60,627 nt of DNA, from assembly GCF_021606685.1 (NCBI RefSeq), contig NZ_WKCB01000028.1, forward strand, positions 1 to 60,627, given 5' to 3'. The DNA comes from Pseudomonas syringae (GTDB taxonomy: Bacteria > Pseudomonadota > Gammaproteobacteria > Pseudomonadales > Pseudomonadaceae). The notes beneath the pieces are model-generated. The model had not been told where the DNA came from and did no database searches. It saw only the letters and a program-made list of their open reading frames with translations. Numbering within the stretch: position 1 is the first letter of the stretch; the number at the start of each line of letters is the position of its first letter. Position numbers and translations under genes: made by a program. Shown piece by piece: positions 53,227-60,627 of the stretch.

Positions 53227-55506
53227 CTACAAAGTCTTTGCTGAGGCCGGGTTGATCATCCGCGTCAGCCCCAAATTCTTCAGCGCCAGTTGCAGCGAGC
53301 TGTGGATAACTTGCGGGTTGTCGATGGTCATCAACTCCGCCAGCAAGTCCTTGGCCATGCTCAGCTCAACCTGGCGCAGCATCCACTTGACCTTGGGCAG
53401 GTTGGTGGCGTTCATCGACAGGCTGTCAAAGCCCATCGCCATCAACAGCACCGCCGCCGCCGGGTCACCGGCCATTTCACCGCAGATGCTCACCGGCTTG
53501 CCTTCGGCATGGGCGTCGCGCACCACGTGTTGCAGGGCTTGCAGCACCGCCGGGTGCAGGTAGTCGTAGAGGTCGGCCACCCGTGGGTTGTTGCGGTCCA
53601 CGGCCAGCAGGTACTGGGTCAGGTCGTTGGAGCCTACCGAGAGGAAATCCACTTGCCGCGCCAGTTCCTTGGCCTGGTACACCGCCGCCGGGATTTCGAT
53701 CATCACGCCAATCGGCGGCATCGGCACGTCGGCGCCTTCGTCGCGCACTTCGCCCCAGGCACGGTGGATCAGGTGCAGCGCCTCTTCCAGCTCATGGGTG
53801 CCGGAGATCATCGGCAGCAGGATGCGCAGGTTGTTCAGGCCTTCGCTGGCCTTGAGCATCGCGCGGGTCTGCACCAGGAAGATTTCCGGGTGGTCGAGGG
53901 TCACGCGGATACCGCGCCAGCCGAGGAAGGGGTTGTCTTCCTTGATCGGGAAATACGACAGCGACTTGTCGCCACCGATGTCCAGGCTGCGCATGGTCAC
54001 CGGCAAGGGGTGGAAGGCCGACAGCTGCTCGCGGTAGATCGCCAACTGCTCCTTCTCACTCGGGAAACGCTGGTTGATCATGAACGGCACTTCGGTGCGG
54101 TACAGCCCAACCCCTTCGGCGCCGCGCTGTTGCGCGCGGGCCACATCGGCGAGCAGGCCGGTGTTGACCAGCAGCGGCACGCGGTGGCCGTCAAGGGTCA
54201 CGCAGGGCAGCTCGCGCAACGAATCGAGGCCCAGCGCCAGTTGTTTCTCTTCTTCCACCACCTCGGCGTATTGCTTGCGCAGCAATTCGCTGGGGTTGGT
54301 GAAGACTTCGCCGCGATGGCCATCGACGATCATGTCGATGCCGTCGACCTTCGAATACGGCAGGTCCACCAGGCCCATTACCGTCGGAATACCCATGGCC
54401 CGGGCCAGGATCGCGACGTGGGAGTTACCCGAACCCAGTACCGACACCAGGCCCACCAGTTTGCCTTCCGGCACTTCGCCGAGCATGGTGGCGGTCAGTT
54501 CTTCACTGATCAGGATGGTGTTGTCGGGGTAGACCAGGTTGGTGGTGCGGTCTTCCTGCAGGTAGGCCAGCAGACGGCGACCGAGGTCGCGCACATCCGA
54601 GGCGCGCTCGCGCAGGTAGGCGTCGTCCATCAATTCGAAACGGTTGACGTGATCGGTGACCACCTGGCGCAGCGCGCCCTGGGCCCACTGGCCGGTCTTG
54701 ATCACGGTTTTGACTTCGTTACCTAGGGACGCGTCATCGAGCATCATCTGGTACACGTCGAACAACGCGCGCTCTTCGGGGCGCAGCTGCGTGGCCAGCT
54801 TGGTCGACAGGTTGCGCATGTCGGCGCGCACGCCTTCGAGGGCGGTTTTGAACAGTTTGATCTCGGCGTCGATGTCTTTGACGATCTTGTCCGGCACCAC
54901 ATCGAGGTCAGCAGGCGGCAACATGACCACCGCAGTACCGACCGCCGCGCCAGGCGAACCCGGCACACCGACGAACTTGGCTTCCTGGATGCCTTTACCC
55001 TCGCGCCCCAGGCCGCGAATCGACCCCGTGGCTTCGGCGTGGGCAATAACCCCGGCGAGCTGCGCGCTCATGGTCACGAGGAAGGCTTCTTCACCTTCGT
55101 CGAACTGGCGGCGCTCTTTTTGCTGGATGACCAACACGCCGACAACGCGGCGGTGGTGAATGATCGGTGCGCCGAGGAACGAGGCGTAACGCTCTTCGCC
55201 GGTTTCGGCAAAGTAGCGATAACGCGGGTGATCGGCCGCGTTTTCAAGGTTCAGGGGTTCTTCACGCGTCCCCACCAGGCCCACCAGACCTTCATTGGGC
55301 GCCATGCTGACTTTGCCGATGGAGCGCTTGTTCAAGCCCTCCGTGGCCATCAGCACAAAACGGTTGGTCTCGGGGTCCAGCAGGTAAACCGAGCAGACCT
55401 GGCTGCCCATGGCTTCCTTGACGCGCAACACAATAATCCCCAACGCCGCTTTGAGATCCTTGGCGGAGTTAACTTCCTGGACGATCTTGCGCAGCGTATT
55501 GAGCAT
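53227..55506 (-). CDS. ptsP: Phosphoenolpyruvate-protein phosphotransferase PtsP (EI-Ntr)
   Basis: The 759-aa enzyme has an N-terminal GAF domain (about 1-160) and then Enzyme I. The phospho-His is His363 in GSGNSHVAILARAMGIP; the PEP-binding region follows, including GVGLYRTEVPF. It phosphorylates NPr in the nitrogen PTS. It starts 22 bp downstream of rppH, a conserved pair. Confidence 0.95.
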   Translation of the reverse strand: MLNTLRKIVQEVNSAKDLKAALGIIVLRVKEAMGSQVCSVYLLDPETNRFVLMATEGLNKRSIGKVSMAPNEGLVGLVGTREEPLNLENAADHPRYRYFAETGEERYASFLGAPIIHHRRVVGVLVIQQKERRQFDEGEEAFLVTMSAQLAGVIAHAEATGSIRGLGREGKGIQEAKFVGVPGSPGAAVGTAVVMLPPADLDVVPDKIVKDIDAEIKLFKTALEGVRADMRNLSTKLATQLRPEERALFDVYQMMLDDASLGNEVKTVIKTGQWAQGALRQVVTDHVNRFELMDDAYLRERASDVRDLGRRLLAYLQEDRTTNLVYPDNTILISEELTATMLGEVPEGKLVGLVSVLGSGNSHVAILARAMGIPTVMGLVDLPYSKVDGIDMIVDGHRGEVFTNPSELLRKQYAEVVEEEKQLALGLDSLRELPCVTLDGHRVPLLVNTGLLADVARAQQRGAEGVGLYRTEVPFMINQRFPSEKEQLAIYREQLSAFHPLPVTMRSLDIGGDKSLSYFPIKEDNPFLGWRGIRVTLDHPEIFLVQTRAMLKASEGLNNLRILLPMISGTHELEEALHLIHRAWGEVRDEGADVPMPPIGVMIEIPAAVYQAKELARQVDFLSVGSNDLTQYLLAVDRNNPRVADLYDYLHPAVLQALQHVVRDAHAEGKPVSICGEMAGDPAAAVLLMAMGFDSLSMNATNLPKVKWMLRQVELSMAKDLLAELMTIDNPQVIHSSLQLALKNLGLTRMINPASAKTL

Positions 55507-55528
55507 GGCTCGGGGTCGAACTCCGTCG

Positions 55529-56008
55529 TCAGTCGCGCGCTAAAAGGCGCGGGGCAAGCTCTTTGAGAGCGCGACGATAAACCTCGCGCTTGAATGTCAC
55601 CACCTGGCCCAACGGGTACCAATAGCTGACCCAACGCCAGCCATCGAACTCCGGTTTACCGGTCAAATCCATCCGCACCCGCTGCTCGTTGGAGATCAGG
55701 CGCAGGAGAAACCATTTCTGTTTCTGGCCGATGCACAGCGGTTGGCTGTGGGTACGCACCAGGCGTTGCGGCAAACGATAGCGCAACCAACCACGGGTAC
55801 AGGCCAGAATTTGCACATCTTCGCGCTCAAGGCCGACTTCTTCATTCAACTCACGGTACAAGGCGTCTTCAGGGGTTTCATCGGGGTTGATTCCGCCTTG
55901 AGGAAACTGCCAGGCATCTTGGTTGATTCGGCGAGCCCATAGCACCTGTCCGGCATCATTCGTAAGAATAATCCCGACATTAGGACGGAAACCATCGGGG
56001 TCGATCAC
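55529..56008 (-). CDS. rppH: RNA pyrophosphohydrolase RppH
   Basis: RppH removes pyrophosphate from 5'-triphosphate mRNA to start decay. The 159-aa Nudix protein has the Nudix box [23 protein letters not shown]. The start is taken as GTG at 56008 (encoding [11 protein letters not shown] next), which matches the family. An ATG 20 codons earlier adds unrelated residues. ptsP follows. Confidence 0.92.
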   Translation of the reverse strand: MIDPDGFRPNVGIILTNDAGQVLWARRINQDAWQFPQGGINPDETPEDALYRELNEEVGLEREDVQILACTRGWLRYRLPQRLVRTHSQPLCIGQKQKWFLLRLISNEQRVRMDLTGKPEFDGWRWVSYWYPLGQVVTFKREVYRRALKELAPRLLARD

Positions 56009-56151
56009 GGCAACAACCTCGCAAACGCATGTCGCCGCATTGTTCCACAAAGGTTGATACAGCGGCAACGAGGCTTCTTACCTTATGTGCACTCTTGTGA
56101 AAAGACCGTATTCTGGACGCCTTTTTACAGACTTTTCAGCGAGTAACTGCA

Positions 56152-56808
56152 ATGCGCCTGGCTTTATTCGACTTGGACAACACCCTTCTCGGCGGTGACA
56201 GCGACCACGCCTGGGGCGATTACCTGTGTGAACGCGGGATTCTCGACCCGGTGGCCTACAAAGCCCGCAACGACGAGTTCTACCAGGATTACCTGGCTGG
56301 CAAGCTGGACAACGCCGCCTACCTGAACTTCAGCCTGGAGATTCTCGGCCGCACCGAGATGGCCCAGTTGGACGAATGGCACAACGACTTCATGCGCGAC
56401 TGCATTGAGCCCATCGTGTTGCCACTGGCCGTGGAGCTGCTGGCCAAACACCGCGCCGCCGGCGACAAGCTGGTGATCATCACCGCCACCAACCGTTTCG
56501 TCACCGCACCGATTGCCGCACGCCTGGGCGTGGATACCCTGATTGCTACCGAGTGCGAGATGGAAAACGGCCGCTACACCGGGCGCAGCACCGATGTGCC
56601 GTGCTTTCGCGAGGGCAAGGTGACGCGTTTGAATCGTTGGTTGGCAGAGACTGGGTTTAGCCTGGAAGACAGCTATTTCTATAGCGACTCGATGAATGAC
56701 CTGCCGCTGCTGGAGCAGGTCACCCACCCGGTGGCAGTGGACCCGGACCCGAATCTGCGCGCCGAAGCCGAGAAGCGTGGCTGGCCGGTGATTACCCTGC
56801 GCAACTGA
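56152..56808 (+). CDS. HAD-IB family phosphatase
   Basis: The 218-aa protein has HAD motif [17 protein letters not shown], motif II in [10 protein letters not shown], Lys in REGKVTRL and motif [13 protein letters not shown]. It is phosphoserine-phosphatase-like (HAD-IB). Its orthologue in P. aeruginosa occupies the same place before rppH; related enzymes are reported as phosphoserine or histidinol-phosphate phosphatases, so the substrate is left open. It is divergent from rppH. Confidence 0.88.
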   Translation: MRLALFDLDNTLLGGDSDHAWGDYLCERGILDPVAYKARNDEFYQDYLAGKLDNAAYLNFSLEILGRTEMAQLDEWHNDFMRDCIEPIVLPLAVELLAKHRAAGDKLVIITATNRFVTAPIAARLGVDTLIATECEMENGRYTGRSTDVPCFREGKVTRLNRWLAETGFSLEDSYFYSDSMNDLPLLEQVTHPVAVDPDPNLRAEAEKRGWPVITLRN

Positions 56809-56814
56809 TGACGC

Positions 56815-56880
56815 TATCGCAGGCAAGCCAGCTCCCACATTTGGAATGCATTCCCCTGTGGGAGCTGGCTTGTCTGCGAT
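56815..56880. repeat. Short REP-like inverted repeat, reversed arm order
   Basis: TATCGCAGGCAAGCCAGCTC then CCACA pairs almost perfectly with TGTGGGAGCTGGCTTGTCTG then CGATG over about 24 bp around a 17-nt loop. The CCCAC ends face inward. It lies between the convergent phosphatase and DUF2269 genes and could end both transcripts. Confidence 0.75.
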
Positions 56881-56902
56881 GAAGCCGGCTCGGCCCCAAG
56901 CC

Positions 56903-57370
56903 CTACATCGGCTTGGCCACCATCAGGTAGAAAATCGCCATGAATGCCAGGAACGCCGGCCACCCCAGGCCAAACCACCAGCGCATATAGGTCGTGGCTT
57001 TGATCGGCATCGCCGTACCGTCCCTCAGTGCTTGCTCCGCCATCTTGTGCACGCGAATCTGCAACCACACCACCGGCAGCCAGCAGATACCCGCCAGCAC
57101 ATACAAACCGAATGTCCATTGCAGCCAACTTTGCTGCATTGACCACCCCGCCAAGTGCATCAAGCCGACCCCGCTGAGCGGTTGAAACACGGCGGTGGTC
57201 GCGGTAAATGCCCAGTCGGCGAACACCAGGTGCTTGAAAGTCACCGCGATCACTTCCACCTTGCCGGTGCGCCAGGCGCGCAACGCGTAGTACGCCGAAC
57301 CCGCGCCCAGCCCGAACAGGATGGTCGACGACAGGATATGCAGGGTTTTCAGCAGCAGGTATGCGCTCAT
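56903..57370 (-). CDS. DUF2269 family membrane protein
   Basis: The 155-aa protein has four hydrophobic segments and the family opening LLLKTLHILSSTILFGLGAGSAYY. Function is unknown. Its 5' end overlaps the 3' end of the SDR-DoxX gene by 4 bp. A second DUF2269 gene lies on the other side of that gene. Confidence 0.85.
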   Translation of the reverse strand: MSAYLLLKTLHILSSTILFGLGAGSAYYALRAWRTGKVEVIAVTFKHLVFADWAFTATTAVFQPLSGVGLMHLAGWSMQQSWLQWTFGLYVLAGICWLPVVWLQIRVHKMAEQALRDGTAMPIKATTYMRWWFGLGWPAFLAFMAIFYLMVAKPM

Positions 57371-58614
57371 CGCCGAGGTTCAGTCCAAAATAGCCAGAGA
57401 GTGGCCACCATCAACACCAGGTTCTTGGCGACGGCGGCATAGGGGTCAAACCAGTAGTGGGGCAGTACCACGCTGATGCAAACGGTGTAACCGGCCATGA
57501 GCAACAGTTGCAGCATCAGGGCCTCTCTGCGCCAACGTGCGACCAGCAACGCCAGGCCCAGCAAACCGTCGCACACGGCCCCCGCGACTACAGCCCACCT
57601 TGCCCACGCGCCCTGCACACCGGCTTCAGCCATGATGCGCAGGCCCCAGTCGTACCCCGGGCCCAAGCACACCACTGCGGTGCCCAGCCAGATCAGCACC
57701 AGTACTGCCAGCATCAACGGGCGGATAGTACGCTGACTGCTCACGGCCGCTGTCGGCCAATTCTGCAAACGCGAGGAAAACGGCGCCGCCGAATAACCGC
57801 AAACCGATGCCAGCACCTCGGGGTCGGCCACGTTGTCCTGTTGCGAAAGGGCGATGCTTTGGCGGTTCAACGCTCGCCAGCCCAGGCGATCCCCCAACCA
57901 ACCGCCCAACTTCAAAAGCGGCGCTCGCACATATCGCCCCGCCCGCCAGCCTTGGGCGGCGCGCAGGCGGTCAATGACCTGAGACAGCCGCATCGGCTCC
58001 GGCCCCACCAATGGCAAAACCATAGATTCTCCCGGCCACCGACGCAGCAGCGCCAGCACGGCACCGACCACGTCATCAATATGCAAGGGTTGCAGAGTGG
58101 CCTTGAGGTCCAGCAACGGGATCAGCGGCCAGGGCGAAAGCCCCGCGAGCCAGGCACTGCTGGCACCGCCCTCACCTACCACCAATGAAGGTCGCAGCAC
58201 CACGCAGGGCAGGCCCAGGCCGAGCAGATAGTCATCTGCTACGCCTTTGCTGGCGAGAAAGGGCACGTCCGATTGCGCTGAGGCGCCGAGTGCAGATAGC
58301 TGCAGCACCCGAACGCCGCGCCGGGCCGCCAGATCAAACAAGGCGCGAGCCCCCTGATCCTGCACCCGGCTCAACTCAGCGGCATCCACACTCAATAGCC
58401 CGGCGGCATTGATCAATAAATCAACAGACTCGGGAAAGGTGAAGCTATCGGGATCGGCAGCGAGCAGGTTCAAATCCAGCGCACGCCACTCCACCCCGGG
58501 CCAAACCTGTCGAGGCGCGCGACAGGTCGCTATCACGGAGTGCCCAGCTTGCTGCAGGGCGCGCAGAAGGTGGCTGCCGACAAAGCCTGTGGCACCCACC
58601 AGAAGAATGTTCAT
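57367..58614 (-). CDS. SDR/NAD-dependent epimerase fused to a DoxX-like membrane domain
   Basis: The 415-aa protein has an N-terminal atypical SDR Rossmann domain (ILLVGATGFVGSHLLRALQQAGH). A C-terminal hydrophobic part of about 120 residues with four helices follows (from LMLAVLVLIWLG about 303), of the DoxX-like type. The fold suggests membrane-tethered NAD(P)-dependent redox or cofactor sensing; the substrate is unknown. It overlaps the downstream DUF2269 gene by 4 bp and lies 9 bp after the upstream one, suggesting one operon. Confidence 0.87.
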   Translation of the reverse strand: MNILLVGATGFVGSHLLRALQQAGHSVIATCRAPRQVWPGVEWRALDLNLLAADPDSFTFPESVDLLINAAGLLSVDAAELSRVQDQGARALFDLAARRGVRVLQLSALGASAQSDVPFLASKGVADDYLLGLGLPCVVLRPSLVVGEGGASSAWLAGLSPWPLIPLLDLKATLQPLHIDDVVGAVLALLRRWPGESMVLPLVGPEPMRLSQVIDRLRAAQGWRAGRYVRAPLLKLGGWLGDRLGWRALNRQSIALSQQDNVADPEVLASVCGYSAAPFSSRLQNWPTAAVSSQRTIRPLMLAVLVLIWLGTAVVCLGPGYDWGLRIMAEAGVQGAWARWAVVAGAVCDGLLGLALLVARWRREALMLQLLLMAGYTVCISVVLPHYWFDPYAAVAKNLVLMVATLWLFWTEPRR

Positions 58615-58623
58615 GAAGTTCCT

Positions 58624-59037
58624 TTAGACAGGTTTGGCGCCCATCAACCCCGCAATCGCCACAAACCCCAGCAGGCTGACCACCGCCAGCACCAGGGTGA
58701 AATTCAGGCTGCCGCCCTCGCCCTTGCGCAGGCGATTAAGCCGCGCCACCAGCCAGAACCAGGCCAACGCTGCCACGGTGTAGAGAATGCTGGACCCCAG
58801 GATCCAGGTTTGCCCCAGCGGCCAGCCGACAAGGTGCACCAGCCACCAGCCGGTAAACGGCATGCTGAACACGCAAACGCCCATCAGCAGCCACACAAAC
58901 ACCCATGGGCGCTGCACGGTCACCGCCGGGCCGGCACTGCGTTTGCGCCAGGCCAGCAGCGCCAGGGCCAGGCCGCTGAGCAGCAGTACGACCGTGGCCG
59001 CCATGTGGATAACTTTCAGGGTGATCAGGGTTTCCAT
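58624..59037 (-). CDS. DUF2269 family membrane protein
   Basis: The 137-aa protein has four hydrophobic segments (opening TLKVIHMAATVVLLLSGLALALLAWRKR). It resembles the DUF2269 gene on the far side of the SDR-DoxX gene in layout but differs in sequence. It starts 41 bp after ilvA in the same direction. Confidence 0.82.
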   Translation of the reverse strand: METLITLKVIHMAATVVLLLSGLALALLAWRKRSAGPAVTVQRPWVFVWLLMGVCVFSMPFTGWWLVHLVGWPLGQTWILGSSILYTVAALAWFWLVARLNRLRKGEGGSLNFTLVLAVVSLLGFVAIAGLMGAKPV

Positions 59038-59078
59038 GTGTCGTCTTCCTTAAAGGCCGCCCCCGTCAGCGTAGTCGC

Positions 59079-60593
59079 TCAACCGAGGAACAGTTTGTAA
59101 GCGGGGTTATCGCTTTCATCCCAGTACGGGTAGCCAATGGCTTCCAGGGCTGCCGGCACCAGATGACGCTCGTTCGCCGGCACTTGCAGGCCGGCGACCA
59201 CACGGCCGTCGGCTGCGCCGTGGTTGCGATAGTGGAACATCGAGATGTTCCAGCGCCCGCCCAATTTGTTAAGAAAGTTGAACAGGGCGCCCGGCCGCTC
59301 GGGGAATTCGAAACGGAACACCACTTCATTGCTGACGTGCGCCGCATGCCCGCCGACCATATGGCGGATGTGCAACTTGGCCAGCTCGTTCTCGGTCAGG
59401 TCCAGCACCGGGAACCCCTGCTCGGTAAGGCTGGCGATCAATGCGCTGCGCGGGTCGCTTTCCGGGTGGGTCTGCACGCCAACAAAGATGTGCGCCTCGC
59501 TGCCCGAGTGGTAGCGGTAGTTGAATTCGGTAATCTGGCGCTTGCCCACGGCTTCGCAGAACGCCTTGAAGCTGCCCGGCTGCTCGGGGATGGTCACGGC
59601 GATGATGGCTTCACGGCCTTCACCCAGTTCGGCGCGCTCAGCCACGTGGCGCAGGCGGTCGAAGTTGACGTTGGCGCCGGAGTCGATGGCGACAAAAGTC
59701 TGGCCGCTGACACCACGGGTTTCGACGTACTTCTTGATGCCCGCCACGCCCAATGCGCCCGCAGGCTCGGTGATGGACCGGGTGTCGTCGTAGATGTCCT
59801 TGATCGCCGCACAGATTTCATCGGTGCTCACGGTGATCACTTCATCCACATAATCTTTGCAGATGTCGAAGGTGTGCTGGCCGATCTGCGCCACCGCCAC
59901 GCCATCGGCGAAAATGCCCACGGCCGGCAGCACCACGCGCTCCCCGGCGGCCATGGCGGCTTGCAGGCAGTTGGAGTCGTCCGGCTCGACACCGATGATC
60001 TTGATCTCCGGACGCAGGTACTTCACGTACGCCGCAATACCAGCGATCAGCCCGCCGCCGCCCACCGGTACGAAAATCGCGTCCAGCGGCCCCGGGTGCT
60101 GACGCAAAATCTCCATCGCCACGGTGCCCTGCCCGGCAATAGTGTGCGGATCATCGTAGGGGTGAATGTAGACGTAGCCTTTTTCGTCGACCAGTTTCAG
60201 CGAGTAGGCCAGGGCTTCCGGGAAGGAATCACCGTGCAGCACCACTTTGCCGCCACGCGAACGCACGCCTTCAACCTTGATCTCCGGGGTGGTCTTGGGC
60301 ATCACGATGGTCGCCTTGACCCCCAGCACCTTGGCCGCCAGGGCCAGGCCCTGGGCATGGTTGCCCGCCGAGGCGGTGACCACGCCGCGCGCACGCTCTT
60401 CAGCCGTCAACTGCGTCAGCTTGTTGTACGCGCCGCGAATCTTGAACGAGAACACCGGCTGCAAGTCTTCGCGCTTGAGCCAGACTTTATTGCCCAGGCG
60501 CTCGGAGAGCTGGCGGGCGGTCTGCAGCGGGGTTTCTACGGCAACGTCGTAAACGCGCGAGGTGAGGATCTTTTTGACGTACTGTTCGAGCAT
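59079..60593 (-). CDS. ilvA: Threonine ammonia-lyase, biosynthetic
   Basis: IlvA deaminates threonine to 2-oxobutanoate, the first step to isoleucine. The 504-aa PLP enzyme has the PLP Lys51 in SFKIRGAYNKL and the glycine-rich phosphate loop PVGGGGLIAG. Two C-terminal ACT-like regulatory domains (about 330-500) bind isoleucine and valine. The start MLEQYVKKILTSRVYDVA is conserved. ilvD lies 25 kb away on the other strand. Confidence 0.96.
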   Translation of the reverse strand: MLEQYVKKILTSRVYDVAVETPLQTARQLSERLGNKVWLKREDLQPVFSFKIRGAYNKLTQLTAEERARGVVTASAGNHAQGLALAAKVLGVKATIVMPKTTPEIKVEGVRSRGGKVVLHGDSFPEALAYSLKLVDEKGYVYIHPYDDPHTIAGQGTVAMEILRQHPGPLDAIFVPVGGGGLIAGIAAYVKYLRPEIKIIGVEPDDSNCLQAAMAAGERVVLPAVGIFADGVAVAQIGQHTFDICKDYVDEVITVSTDEICAAIKDIYDDTRSITEPAGALGVAGIKKYVETRGVSGQTFVAIDSGANVNFDRLRHVAERAELGEGREAIIAVTIPEQPGSFKAFCEAVGKRQITEFNYRYHSGSEAHIFVGVQTHPESDPRSALIASLTEQGFPVLDLTENELAKLHIRHMVGGHAAHVSNEVVFRFEFPERPGALFNFLNKLGGRWNISMFHYRNHGAADGRVVAGLQVPANERHLVPAALEAIGYPYWDESDNPAYKLFLG

Positions 60594-60627
60594 CGGCAGG
60601 CATCACTGGGCGGGTTGGGGCTGTCTT

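Noticed and set aside
53290..54726. Plus-strand open frame of 478 codons opposite ptsP
   Set aside because: Antisense to a conserved enzyme; His/Gln-rich product typical of shadow frames.

Overview
The window is a GC-rich chromosomal segment of a Pseudomonas from the P. fluorescens group. This follows from the gene content and order (pilT/yggS/proC/yggT/metXW, rdgB/hemW, trmB/thiG/thiS, mtgA/rpoH/ftsXEY, coaD/fdx/mutM, ilvD, folA, thyA/lgt, ptsP/rppH, ilvA), which resembles the pilT-to-ilvA region of P. aeruginosa. It also follows from many REP doublets built on the GTGGGAGGGGGCTTGC core typical of this group. No rRNA, tRNA, CRISPR array, insertion sequence or prophage was seen.

Layout. 1-7927: pilT faces the rightward series yggS-proC-yggT, metX-metW, a DUF4426 gene, rdgB, hemW and a DUF3392 gene. 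8070-15311: trmB, thiG, thiS and a DUF423 gene point left, mtgA points right, then rpoH and ftsY-ftsE-ftsX point left. 15543-20306: a pair of M16 peptidase genes, rsmD and a YheT-type hydrolase. Just beyond lies a 353-bp tandem duplication that copied the hydrolase 3' end plus a REP doublet. 20780-26142: sseA, then a TetR gene divergent from an aldehyde dehydrogenase / Tat lipoprotein / GMC flavoenzyme operon. 26246-30547: coaD, ferredoxin, mutM, an HDOD gene and rlmI.

30548-33353 is the most unusual part. An AT-rich stretch holds a 21-codon ORF with a good ribosome site, a hairpin, and a SagB-type flavin dehydrogenase gene. A Bcr/CflA-type efflux gene of more normal base composition follows. 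The order peptide / modifying oxidoreductase / exporter suggests a minimal ribosomal-peptide or peptide-derived metabolite pathway without the usual YcaO or radical-SAM partner. This is inference from gene order and motifs, not a demonstrated system.

33670-60593: ilvD; a FecI/FecR/TonB receptor iron-signalling set; a PchP-type periplasmic phosphatase; a cystine-type symporter; folA; a membrane protein/GTPase pair (DUF2868/DUF3482); an orphan protein with four Asp-rich calcium-loop-like motifs; divergent cadA/cadR with a clear MerR-type operator; thyA-lgt; a TSUP permease; an NRDE protein; ptsP-rppH; a HAD phosphatase; two DUF2269 membrane genes around an SDR-DoxX fusion; and ilvA. Most intergenic gaps hold REP doublets, some built from two different REP families or with arms in reversed order.
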